Below are positions 1 through 6,711 of a stretch of DNA of 12,175 bases, piece after piece. Positions within the stretch are counted from its first letter, which is position 1. Each line of letters opens with the position of its first letter. Both the position numbers and the translations under genes were made by a program. Below the pieces are notes generated by a model. The model was not told where the DNA came from. It saw only the letters and a program-made list of their open reading frames with translations, and made no database searches. The stretch spans positions 1 through 12,175 of the forward strand of contig JANQME010000038.1 in the NCBI GenBank assembly GCA_028280205.1. Direction: 5' to 3'. Source of the DNA: Longimicrobiales bacterium (GTDB lineage: Bacteria > Gemmatimonadota > Gemmatimonadetes > Longimicrobiales > Gaopeijiaceae).

Positions 1-1961
1 AGCTCGGGGTCCTGCGCCCGGGCACGCACTCGCTCCTCGCCGATGCGCGGCTTCGATCCGGGCGCCGGGCCCGCGGGGCCCGGCTCGCGCGCCTCCCGGG
101 TCCCGCCACGCCCCCGTGCGACCCTCGGCCCGGCCGATTCGTCCTGGCCCTCTCGATCCACAGCCTCCCGCTCGGTGGCCTTTCCCTCCGCGCGCGGCCG
201 GAACCCGCTCTTGAGACCCACGATCCGGTTGAAGACGAGGGCGTCGCCCCGTCCGTCCACCGGATCCCGCCAGAAGTAGCCCGTACGCTCGAACTGCCAT
301 CGCGTCTCGAGCGGGTCGTCGGCCACGGAAGGCTCGACCTTCGCCTCCGCGTGGACGGTCCAAGACCCCGGATCGACGGCCGGCAGCGGCATGGCCCCGT
401 CGGCCGGCTCCCCGGCCGCGCGGTCGAGGTCGTCCGCGACGAACGCGCCCGTACCGCGATCGCCTGCCCTGTCGTCTGCCCCGGCCCCGTCCGCCTCGTC
501 CTCCGGCCCCAGGAGCGGGCCGAAGAGCCGAACCTCGGCGTCGAGCGCGTGCTCGGCCGAGACCCACTGGATCGTCCCCTTCACCTTGCGGCCGTCCGAG
601 GTCGAGCCACCGCGCGACTCCCTGTCGACCGCGCAGCGCAGCTCCACGACCCGACCGTCGTCGTCCTTCACCACCTCGTCGCACCGGATCACGTAGGCGT
701 AGCGCAGGCGGACCTCCCCGCCGGGGACCAGCCGGCGATACCCTTTCGGCGGATCCTCGGCGAAGTCGGAGCGCTCGATCCAGAGCTCGCGTCCGAACGG
801 AACGGGACGGCTTCCCTCGCGCCCGACGTCCGGCGGGAAGTACGGGGCGACGAGGGTGTCGGTCTCGCCCTCGGGCCAGTCCACGAGCACGACCTTGAGC
901 GGATCGAGCACGGCCATGACGCGCGGGGCGATGGGGTTCAGCACCTCGCGGATCGCGTACTCCAGCTTCGCCTCCTCGGTGCGCGCCCCCGAGCGGGACA
1001 CACCGACGATGCGGGCGAAGAGCCGGATCGCCTCGGGCGGGATCCCCCTGCGTCGGAGACCGGAGATCGTCGCGAGGCGCGGGTCGTCCCAACCGAGAAC
1101 GGCTCCGGCCTGAACGAGCGGGGCGATGAGCCGCTTGGAGAGCACCGCGTTCTCCAGGTCGAGGCCGGCCCACTCGTACTGGTGCGGACGCGGCTCCTCG
1201 AAGCCCGTGCTCTCCAACACCCAGTCGTACAGCGCCCGGTTGTTCTCGAACTCGATCGTGCAGATCGAGTGGGTCACGTCCTCGAAGGCGTCCTCCAGAC
1301 AGTGGGCGAAGTCGTAGAGCGGGTAGATCGCCCAGGCGTCGCCCTGCCGGTAGTGCTCGGCGTGGCGGATCCGATACAGGACCGGATCGCGCATGAGCAT
1401 GTTCGGGTGCGCCATGTCGATCTTCGCACGCAGCACGTGGGCCCCCTCCGCGAACTCCCCCGCGCGCATGCGGCGGAACAGGTCGAGACTCTCCTCCACG
1501 GGCCGGTCCCGGTGCGGCGACGCCGTCCCCGGCTCGGTCACCGTGCCCCGCTGCTCGCGGATCGCATCGAGCGGCTGGGAGTCGACGTACGCGAGCCCCT
1601 TCTCGATGAGCCCGACCGCGCACGCGTACATGCGCTCGAAGTAGTCGGAGGCGTAGTAGAGGTGCTCGCCCCAGTCGAAGCCGAGCCAGCGCACGTCGTT
1701 TCGGATCGCCTCGGCGAACGCCTCGTTCTCCTTCTCGGGGTTCGTGTCGTCGTAGCGCAGATGGCACTGGCCGCCGAACTCCTCGGCGATGCCGAAGTTC
1801 AGGCAGATCGCGGTCGCGTGCCCCATGTGCAGGAAGCCGTTCGGCTCGGGCGGGAAGCGCGTGACCACGCGACCGTCGTAGCGCCCCGACTCGAGGTCGG
1901 CTCGGACCTGCTGGCGGATGAAGTCGGTGCCGCCCGAGGCGGCGGAGCTCGGCTCTTCCAT
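1..1961 (-). CDS. glnS: Glutaminyl-tRNA synthetase, 3' end cut by window
   Basis: Charges tRNA-Gln with glutamine using ATP in the cytoplasm (class I synthetase). 653 codons are visible and the frame is still open at the left edge. Conserved landmarks: the N-terminal block 'TRFPPEPNGFLHMGHA' (about residues 34-49) holding the HIGH motif in the form HMGH (45-48), 'DDTNPEKE' at 71-78, 'YPLYDFAH' at 213-220, the KMSKS equivalent 'LSKR' at 274-277, and 'TISGLRRRGI' at 298-307. The anticodon-binding region ends near 'FNRIVGLKSGF' (577-587), where the roughly 554-residue E. coli enzyme also ends. Two additions are seen: a low-complexity acidic insert at about 485-530 and a charged tail beyond 587. 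The ATG start gives an N-terminus that lines up with E. coli GlnRS ('DFIRQ' shortly before the core), although no good Shine-Dalgarno is present. It follows the secreted-protein gene by 33 bases in the same direction, so it may be cotranscribed. Family assignment is very secure. Confidence 0.97.
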   Translation of the reverse strand, partial: MEEPSSAASGGTDFIRQQVRADLESGRYDGRVVTRFPPEPNGFLHMGHATAICLNFGIAEEFGGQCHLRYDDTNPEKENEAFAEAIRNDVRWLGFDWGEHLYYASDYFERMYACAVGLIEKGLAYVDSQPLDAIREQRGTVTEPGTASPHRDRPVEESLDLFRRMRAGEFAEGAHVLRAKIDMAHPNMLMRDPVLYRIRHAEHYRQGDAWAIYPLYDFAHCLEDAFEDVTHSICTIEFENNRALYDWVLESTGFEEPRPHQYEWAGLDLENAVLSKRLIAPLVQAGAVLGWDDPRLATISGLRRRGIPPEAIRLFARIVGVSRSGARTEEAKLEYAIREVLNPIAPRVMAVLDPLKVVLVDWPEGETDTLVAPYFPPDVGREGSRPVPFGRELWIERSDFAEDPPKGYRRLVPGGEVRLRYAYVIRCDEVVKDDDGRVVELRCAVDRESRGGSTSDGRKVKGTIQWVSAEHALDAEVRLFGPLLGPEDEADGAGADDRAGDRGTGAFVADDLDRAAGEPADGAMPLPAVDPGSWTVHAEAKVEPSVADDPLETRWQFERTGYFWRDPVDGRGDALVFNRIVGLKSGFRPRAEGKATEREAVDREGQDESAGPRVARGRGGTREAREPGPAGPAPGSKPRIGEERVRARAQDPE

Positions 1962-1994
1962 GGCGGTGGAAGGTAGCACCGCCGACCGCCTGGT

Positions 1995-3194
1995 TCAGCG
2001 CCCTCCGGGCGGGCGGCGCCGAGCCGAGCGGGGCGTCGCCCGGCGGCTCCCCGAGCCGGACGAAGCGGCCGGCCGCTGGCTGCCGCTGCGCGACGATCCG
2101 GATACGCTGCCCCGCGGCTGGGCGGACCTTCCGCCACGCGCGACCGAACCGCCGGAGGACGGACCCCGGTATCCGATCCCGTTGAAGATCCGGCCTCCTG
2201 CCGCGCGGGGACGGATCACGATCGGGCCGCCCCACCCGGCACCCCGGAAGCCGAAGCCCCACCCGGGCCCCCATCCGAGGCCCCACCCACCGCCCCAGCC
2301 CCACGGCGAGAAGCCGAAGCGCGAGAAGCCCCATCCCGGACCCCAGAGCGGCGAGTACGCCATGTAGCCTCGGTAGCCCCGGACGGGCGTGCCACGGTAC
2401 TCCTCCGGATCGCCTCCGGTCTCGACCACGAAGCGGTCGGGGTGCGAGACAGCCACGACGACGTCGATGACGGACTCCGAAACACCGGCATCCGCGAGCC
2501 GGACGAGATCGTCTCCGTCGGGCTGGAAGCTGTCGCCGCGGGCCACGAGCCACGTCTCGACCGCCTCGTCGTCGATCGTGGCCGAGGCCTCGATGACGTC
2601 GTCCAGATCGAGCCGGGCGGCCGCCGCGGCGCGCTCGGAGCGTACGGCCAGCCCGAGCCCCGCCGCCGGGTCGTCCACGCCCTCTTCGACCAGCCGGTCG
2701 AGTGGCGCCAACCGGTACTCCTGGACCCACGCGAACGGCTCGTCGCCCGCCTCGAGCGTGCGGATGTCCGCCCACACGTTCGGGCCCAGGAAGGCCATGA
2801 CGCCGGTCCCGCGGCGCGGGTCCCCGGTACCGCACAGGAACTCCGTCTCGGTGAAGACGCGCCGGCCGTCCTCCGAGAAGACGACCGATTCGTATCCCTC
2901 GCACCCCTCGGCGCTCACCTGCTGGCGGCGACCGTCGGCCACGAGCGTCTCGGTCGAGACCGTCTCGCCGCCCGCGTGCTGCGAGAGCGTCACGCCCTGA
3001 CCCTCGAGGCGGAAGCAGAGCAGTTCGGACGCATCCTCGCCCGAGTCTTCGCCCGTCACGGCTTCCCAGCAGCCGACGAAGGCGAGCCAGCGGCTGTCCG
3101 TTTCGGCCTGCGCCGAGAGCCGCCCGCCCGGCAGCGAGAGGAGCGCGGCGCACGCGGCGCCGAGCGTGAGCGCACGGGTCGGTAGTCTATTCAT
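1995..3194 (-). CDS. Secreted Gly/Trp-rich protein, function unknown
   Basis: 399 residues; I do not recognise a named family. An N-terminal signal peptide (basic start, hydrophobic 8-21, cleavage near 'LSAQA' at 26-30) implies export. Residues 35-165 form a compact domain beginning 'WLAFVGCWEAVTG' with four cysteines (42, 60, 98, 121) that could form two disulfides; the look is of a small beta-barrel or lipocalin-like fold, which is a guess. Residues 198-257 are helical and end in 'LADAGVSESVIDVVVAVSHPDRF', a block I associate with secreted proteins of Gemmatimonadota-like bacteria. Residues 281-322 are a tract of WG/GWG/FG units, and 342-399 is a basic Arg/Ser/Gly-rich tail. The ATG is well supported by AGGAGG five bases upstream. 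Only ten bases separate it from the preceding beta-barrel gene, so the two are translationally linked and may act together at the outer membrane. Confidence 0.85.
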   Translation of the reverse strand: MNRLPTRALTLGAACAALLSLPGGRLSAQAETDSRWLAFVGCWEAVTGEDSGEDASELLCFRLEGQGVTLSQHAGGETVSTETLVADGRRQQVSAEGCEGYESVVFSEDGRRVFTETEFLCGTGDPRRGTGVMAFLGPNVWADIRTLEAGDEPFAWVQEYRLAPLDRLVEEGVDDPAAGLGLAVRSERAAAAARLDLDDVIEASATIDDEAVETWLVARGDSFQPDGDDLVRLADAGVSESVIDVVVAVSHPDRFVVETGGDPEEYRGTPVRGYRGYMAYSPLWGPGWGFSRFGFSPWGWGGGWGLGWGPGWGFGFRGAGWGGPIVIRPRAAGGRIFNGIGYRGPSSGGSVARGGRSAQPRGSVSGSSRSGSQRPAASSGSGSRRATPRSARRRPPGGR

Positions 3195-3199
3195 GGAAT

Positions 3200-3205
3200 C
3201 CTCCT
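3200..3205 (-). promoter_or_regulatory. Shine-Dalgarno overlapping the upstream stop codon
   Basis: AGGAGG on the minus strand, five bases before the ATG at 3194. Its first base is the last base of the TGA that ends the beta-barrel gene. This arrangement favours translational coupling of the two genes and fixes the start of the Gly/Trp-rich protein. Confidence 0.85.
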
Positions 3206-3978
3206 CACCAACGAATCGCGAGCCCGCCGATCGCCTGCAGACCGTCGAGATCGATGTTCCGGAAGTCGACCCATCCTCCCTCGAGGGGCGTGTTCGACCA
3301 GTTGTAGCGTCCCTCGAAGGTCAGGACGAACTGCTTGCCGAGCGAGATGTTGAAGCCCGCCTGGGCGCGTACCAGGAAGGCTTCGCCCTCGGAGGTGATC
3401 CGGTCGTTGAAGATGTCGAGTATCCCGTCAGCGTCGAGTGTCTCGTAGTCGACGAACTCCCCCTGCTGCTCGAAGGAGTACATGACGAGGCCGACACCTC
3501 CGCCCACGAAGGGGGCGAACGCCCTGGGTACCCAGGCGAAGCGGCCGATCTGCCGGCCGCGGGCGAACGGATAGAGCTTCAGGCTCGCGACGGCGGGGAT
3601 CTGCCGGAGCCGCGTGTTCTGGAGGATCGGCAGGTCGTCCGTGCCGATATACTCGCGATACTCCGAGCGCACCGAACTCGCCTGGTACCCGACCGCGATC
3701 GCCACGTCCACGTGCTCGGTCGCGCGGAGGCCGAGCTCGCCACCCAGATACGGCGCGTCGAAGTCGCGGCGGCCGATGGTGTGCTCGCCGATGACCCAGT
3801 CGTACACGTCGCTCGACGCCGACTGCCAGCCATACCCGCTCTCGAACTTCAACGAGACGCGCGGCTGCCCGAAGAGGAAGCCTTCGCCGCCCTGGGCGCG
3901 CAACGAGCCCGGGACGGCGACGGCGAAAGCCGTGAGCATCACCGCAGCACTCGAGAGCTGTCGTACGAAGTGGATCAT
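3205..3978 (-). CDS. Outer-membrane beta-barrel protein (OmpA/OmpW-like porin fold)
   Basis: 257 residues from the chosen ATG. The N-terminus is a signal peptide (hydrophobic stretch, then 'GSLRAQ' at about 24-29). The rest consists of alternating polar/aromatic strands such as 'RVSLKFESGYGWQS', 'YLGGELGLRATEHVDVAIAV' and 'FAPFVGGGVGLVMYSF', and it ends in 'AIGGLAIRW', a terminal aromatic residue typical of a BAM-recognised last strand. It should sit in the outer membrane as a small barrel; what it binds or passes cannot be read from the sequence. ATG codons further upstream in frame (at 3987, 4002 and 4041) would add 3 to 21 residues. I chose 3978 because the signal peptide then has ordinary length and AAGGA lies about ten bases upstream. 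It is first of the probable transcript that continues into the Gly/Trp-rich gene and perhaps glnS. Confidence 0.85.
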   Translation of the reverse strand: MIHFVRQLSSAAVMLTAFAVAVPGSLRAQGGEGFLFGQPRVSLKFESGYGWQSASSDVYDWVIGEHTIGRRDFDAPYLGGELGLRATEHVDVAIAVGYQASSVRSEYREYIGTDDLPILQNTRLRQIPAVASLKLYPFARGRQIGRFAWVPRAFAPFVGGGVGLVMYSFEQQGEFVDYETLDADGILDIFNDRITSEGEAFLVRAQAGFNISLGKQFVLTFEGRYNWSNTPLEGGWVDFRNIDLDGLQAIGGLAIRW

Positions 3979-3992
3979 GTCCCCCATTTCCT

Positions 3993-4010
3993 TCCGGACC
4001 ATCGTCCGGA
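3993..4010. repeat. Perfect inverted repeat in leader of barrel gene
   Basis: TCCGGAC and GTCCGGA, seven-base arms separated by four bases, lie 14 bases upstream of the chosen ATG of the beta-barrel gene. It could fold as an mRNA leader hairpin next to the ribosome binding site or act as a small operator. The arms are seen directly; any role is inference. The alternative ATG at 4002 would fall inside its loop. Confidence 0.5.
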
Positions 4011-4090
4011 CCCTGTCTCGACCCCCTGAGATGCAAGGCACATGCCCGGAATCGATACGGAACTCAAGTCCAAGGGATACATACGGTTGA

Positions 4091-4125
4091 GTATCGTGAT
4101 CTCACATGAAACTCGAATCACGTAC
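4091..4125. promoter_or_regulatory. Interrupted palindrome, candidate operator
   Basis: CGTGAT (4095-4100) and ATCACG (4117-4122) are exact inverted copies 22 bases apart centre to centre, about two helical turns. The match resumes outward as GTA (4091-4093) and TAC (4123-4125) with one extra base on the left arm. It sits in the locally A/T-richer stretch about 115 bases upstream of the beta-barrel gene, where its promoter should be. I could not pick out clear -35/-10 boxes. The geometry suits a dimeric helix-turn-helix regulator, but this is inference. Confidence 0.35.
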
Positions 4126-4134
4126 ACATCGGGA

Positions 4135-4154
4135 CGGGGACAGGCGTGTCCCCG
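4135..4154 (-). terminator. G/C-rich hairpin downstream of ispG
   Basis: CGGGGACA and TGTCCCCG form a perfect eight-base-pair stem with a four-base loop, 64 bases beyond the ispG stop codon and upstream of the beta-barrel gene's leader. The position suits termination of ispG transcription, but no T-run follows on the minus strand, so it is not a canonical intrinsic terminator. It could equally be an mRNA-stabilising hairpin or a protein-binding site. Confidence 0.35.
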
Positions 4155-4217
4155 CGGAAGGACGGTGCGCACGGGGCTACGCAGACCGCGTTTCGCACCC
4201 CACCACCACTCCCCAGC

Positions 4218-5450
4218 TCAGCCCGCGACCGGCTCCTTCGCCCCATAGGTGCGGGCCACGTACGCGTCCAGGATCTCCTTGAACTCGTCGACGAGGCCCT
4301 CGCCCTTCAGGGTGACCGTGTGCTCGCCGTCGACGTAGACCGGCGCCTTCGGCTCCTCGAAAGTACCGGGCAGCGAGATCCCGATGTTGGCGTGCTTCGA
4401 CTCGCCCGGTCCGTTGACCACGCACCCCATCACGGCGACGTCCATCTCCTCGACACCGGGGTACTGGAGCCTCCACACGGGCATCATCTCGCGGATGTAC
4501 GCGGTGATGTCCTCGGCCATCTCCTGGAAGAACGTGCTCGTCGTGCGTCCGCATCCGGGGCACGACGTCACCTGCGGTTCGAAGTGGCGGATCCCCAGCG
4601 ACTGCAGGACTTGCTGTGCGACGCGCACCTCTTCGGCCCGATCTCCTCCGGGCTTGGGGGTGAGGGATACGCGGATCGTGTCGCCGATCCCGTCGAGCAG
4701 GAGCGGAGCGAGCCCGGCCGTGGTCGCCACGATCCCCTTCGCGCCCAGCCCGGCCTCGGTCAGCCCCAGGTGGAGCGGATAGTCGCAGCGTCCCGCGAGC
4801 ATGCGGTACACCGCGATCAGCTCGCGCACGGAGGAGACCTTCGTCGACAGGACGATCCGATCGTGACCGAGCCCGACCGCCTCGGCCAGACGGGCGGAGC
4901 GCAGGGCGCTCTCCACCAGCGCCTCGAGGAGCACCTCCTGGGCGTCCTTCGGGTCGTCGCGCGCGCCGTTCTCGTCCATGAGCTCGGTGAGCAGACGCTG
5001 ATCGAGCGAGCCCCAGTTCACGCCGATGCGCACCGGCTTGTCGTGCTCGATCGCCGCTTCGACGATCTGCGTGAAGTTGGCGTCGCGGTGCTTCGTGCCG
5101 ACGTTGCCCGGGTTGATGCGCAGCTTCGCCAGGGCGCGCGCGGTCTCCGGGTACTTCGTGAGCAGCAGGTGCCCGTTGTAGTGGAAGTCGCCGACGATCG
5201 GCGTCCGGTACCCTGCACCCCTCAGGCGCGAGACGATCTCGGGCACGGCCTGGGCGGCCGCGTCGTTGTTGACCGTCACGCGGACGAGCTCGCTCCCGGC
5301 ATCGGCGAGCAGACGCACCTGCTCGTACGTCGACTCGACGTCGGCCGTGTCGGTGTTCGTCATCGACTGGACGACGACCGGGGCGTCTCCTCCGATCGTC
5401 ACGCCGTCGACGTCGACGGCGACCGTCCTTCTGCGCTCGACCGGGATCAC
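4218..5450 (-). CDS. ispG: 4-hydroxy-3-methylbut-2-enyl diphosphate synthase
   Basis: Penultimate step of the methylerythritol-phosphate route to isoprenoids: converts 2-C-methyl-erythritol 2,4-cyclodiphosphate to HMBPP in the cytosol using a [4Fe-4S] cluster. 410 residues from the chosen start. Diagnostic blocks: 'VTIGGDAPVVVQSMTNTDT' near the N-terminus (17-35), 'VGDFHYNGHLLL' (86-97), 'RINPGNVGTKHRD' (111-123), 'GLTEAGLGAKGIV' (229-241), 'SLTPKPGGDR' (262-271). Cluster ligands are visible as 'SCPGCGR' (Cys297, Cys300) and 'GCVVNGPGES' (Cys343, Glu350). The GTG at 5450 is preferred because AGAGG lies about five bases upstream and the protein then begins just before the conserved region, as in other IspG proteins. 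A GTG 69 bases upstream (5519) is possible but has no good ribosome site. It is divergent from the CDGSH gene across 202 bases. Confidence 0.97.
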   Translation of the reverse strand: MIPVERRRTVAVDVDGVTIGGDAPVVVQSMTNTDTADVESTYEQVRLLADAGSELVRVTVNNDAAAQAVPEIVSRLRGAGYRTPIVGDFHYNGHLLLTKYPETARALAKLRINPGNVGTKHRDANFTQIVEAAIEHDKPVRIGVNWGSLDQRLLTELMDENGARDDPKDAQEVLLEALVESALRSARLAEAVGLGHDRIVLSTKVSSVRELIAVYRMLAGRCDYPLHLGLTEAGLGAKGIVATTAGLAPLLLDGIGDTIRVSLTPKPGGDRAEEVRVAQQVLQSLGIRHFEPQVTSCPGCGRTTSTFFQEMAEDITAYIREMMPVWRLQYPGVEEMDVAVMGCVVNGPGESKHANIGISLPGTFEEPKAPVYVDGEHTVTLKGEGLVDEFKEILDAYVARTYGAKEPVAG

Positions 5451-5641
5451 TCGGGCCTCTGGGGTGGTCGGTGTCGGGGATGCGACGCGAGCGGAATCTA
5501 CCCCTACCCCACGGATCACCCAACGGCGCGACGGCGGGCGGACATCGCGCTCGGCGCGTTCGGCGACCCACCCTCCGCGGGCTCCGGAACCGGCCCGACC
5601 TCCCGGGGTTGTCGGAGCCCGAAACGCACTCTCGCCACTCC

Positions 5642-5647
5642 AGGAGG
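5642..5647 (+). promoter_or_regulatory. Shine-Dalgarno of the CDGSH gene
   Basis: A perfect AGGAGG five bases before the GTG at 5653. It decides the start: the same frame is open for hundreds of bases upstream, but that part is antisense to ispG and has no comparable ribosome site. No clear sigma-70 boxes were found for either gene in the 5451-5652 divergent spacer. Confidence 0.8.
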
Positions 5648-5652
5648 TTTTC

Positions 5653-5865
5653 GTGTCGGATTCCGCCGTCACCATCACGATCACGCCGAACGGCCCGTAC
5701 AAGGTCGAGGGCTCCGTCGATCTGCGCGACGCCGAGGGGACACCGATCGAGACCCGGGAAGACCGGCCCTTCTTCCTGTGCCGCTGCGGCTTCTCGACGA
5801 ACAAGCCGTTTTGCGACGGGACGCACAATCGCGAGGAATGGAGTCCCGCTCTGGCCGACGGCTGA
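5653..5865 (+). CDS. CDGSH-type [2Fe-2S] iron-sulfur protein
   Basis: Small 70-residue protein with one CDGSH-type motif, 'CRCGFSTNKPFCDGTH' at 43-58: Cys43, Cys45, Cys54 and His58 match the three-Cys one-His ligand set of the mitoNEET family, with Thr in place of the final Ser of CDGSH. The N-terminal 40 residues are beta-rich and contain 'ITPNGPYKVEGSVDLRDAEG', usual in bacterial single-motif members. There is no signal peptide or membrane segment, so it should be cytosolic. Family members carry a redox-active, labile [2Fe-2S] cluster implicated in electron or cluster transfer; the substrate here is unknown. The gene is divergent from ispG, which itself needs a [4Fe-4S] cluster and electrons, a suggestive but unproven link. 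GTG start set by AGGAGG. Confidence 0.93.
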   Translation: MSDSAVTITITPNGPYKVEGSVDLRDAEGTPIETREDRPFFLCRCGFSTNKPFCDGTHNREEWSPALADG

Positions 5866-5903
5866 TCCCAGCTCGAGACCACCTTCCGCGGCCTCGAAAA
5901 CAT

Positions 5904-5932
5904 TTGTTTACAGTCCGGTCCGGTGGTAGGTT
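5904..5932 (+). promoter_or_regulatory. Candidate promoter of the MORN-repeat gene
   Basis: TTGTTT (5904-5909) and TAGGTT (5927-5932) are spaced by exactly 17 bases, in the one A/T-rich patch of the 100-base gap between the CDGSH and MORN genes, 33 bases before the ATG. Each box matches the sigma-70 consensus at three of six positions, so this is a moderate guess. The promoter would make the MORN gene independent of the CDGSH gene. Confidence 0.35.
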
Positions 5933-5965
5933 GCCGCAGTCGTACCCCCCGGATTCCGCTGCACG

Positions 5966-6649
5966 ATGCCCGTACCGTCCAGGACGAAGACCGCCGCCCG
6001 ATTCCATCCGCTTCGCACGGCACTCCCGCTCGTGCTCGTCGCGTGGGTCGTGGTGCTCGCCACCTCCGCTCGACCCGAGAGCCGGGACCTCGACCAGCTC
6101 GTCCGTGAAGGCGGCGTGTTCTTCGATCCGGCCACGCACGAGCCTTTCACCGGGGTCGCCCTCACCGCGTTCGAGAACGACGCCGACGTCTCGCGACACC
6201 TCGGCCTCTGGAGCGGCGCCTACCGCGGACCGTTCGAATCGTACTTCCGCTCCCGCAACCTCAGCGCCCGGGAGTCGTTCCGCGACGGCGTCCGACACGG
6301 ACCCTTCGCATGGTACTACGAAGACGGCGCGCTCTTCGAGGAGGGCAGCTACGTCGACGGACGGCGCGACGGGATCTACCGGGCATACTGGGAGAGCGGC
6401 GACCTGTACGAGGAAGGCACCTACGTGGACGGCGCCCTCGACGGCCCCCGCCGCTGGTACGCCGGCGGGCGGCTCATCGAGATGGTCACGTACCGGCACG
6501 GCGTGATCGACGGCCTGTACGAGCGGTACCACGAGGACGGCTCGATCGATCTCAAGGGAATGCTCCGCAGCGGCAGCCCGTGCGGGGTCTGGCTCGAGGC
6601 CGACCGGACGATCTCCTACCCGCACTGCGCCTTCGCCCGGACCGAGTAG
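5966..6649 (+). CDS. MORN_2/YwqK-type repeat protein with N-terminal membrane segment
   Basis: 227 residues. Residues 18-35 are a hydrophobic segment after a basic start ('RTKTAARFHPLR'), so the protein is exported or anchored in the inner membrane with its body outside the cytoplasm. From about residue 80 it is built of 23-24 residue repeats of the form G-x-x-x-G-x-[FY/W]-x-x-[YW]-[YF]-x-x-G: 'GVRHGPFAWYYEDG' (108), 'DGRRDGIYRAYWESG' (132), 'DGALDGPRRWYAGG' (156), 'HGVIDGLYERYHEDG' (178), and degenerate first and last copies near 82 and 202. This is the MORN variant repeat often labelled 'YwqK family antitoxin'. No toxin gene is adjacent, so that label should not be taken as function. The ATG lacks an obvious Shine-Dalgarno, but no better start precedes the hydrophobic segment. 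Confidence 0.88.
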   Translation: MPVPSRTKTAARFHPLRTALPLVLVAWVVVLATSARPESRDLDQLVREGGVFFDPATHEPFTGVALTAFENDADVSRHLGLWSGAYRGPFESYFRSRNLSARESFRDGVRHGPFAWYYEDGALFEEGSYVDGRRDGIYRAYWESGDLYEEGTYVDGALDGPRRWYAGGRLIEMVTYRHGVIDGLYERYHEDGSIDLKGMLRSGSPCGVWLEADRTISYPHCAFARTE

Positions 6650-6654
6650 GGCAG

Positions 6655-6670
6655 CTTCCCGAATAGGAAG
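6655..6670. terminator. Weak hairpin between convergent genes
   Basis: CTTCC and GGAAG flank a six-base loop just after the MORN gene stop, in the 62-base gap before the convergent S41 peptidase gene. The stem is only five base pairs and lacks a T-run. It is listed because it is the only stem I see where a shared terminator is expected. Confidence 0.18.
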
Positions 6671-6711
6671 GTCCCGGAGCAGGGGTCGTCCCGTCGGTGA
6701 CCACCCTCTCG

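Noticed and set aside
351..1976. A 541-codon plus-strand open frame with an ATG
   Set aside because: It is exactly antisense to glnS. Its composition is dominated by Arg, Val, Leu, Ala and Asp with no motif or domain, as expected for the mirror frame of a G/C-rich gene.
5451..5652. Upstream extension of ispG and short tandem CTACCCC units in the divergent spacer
   Set aside because: The extension has no homology to IspG N-termini and no ribosome site; the tandem unit is only two copies of six bases and is likely chance.
4146..6506. A 786-codon plus-strand open frame
   Set aside because: It runs antisense through the whole of ispG and then out of frame across the CDGSH and MORN genes; it has no recognisable domain.
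5966..6649. Toxin-antitoxin module suggested by YwqK-type repeats
   Set aside because: Neighbouring genes are a CDGSH protein and an S41 peptidase; no small toxin-like frame is adjacent, and the repeat protein is exported or membrane-anchored.
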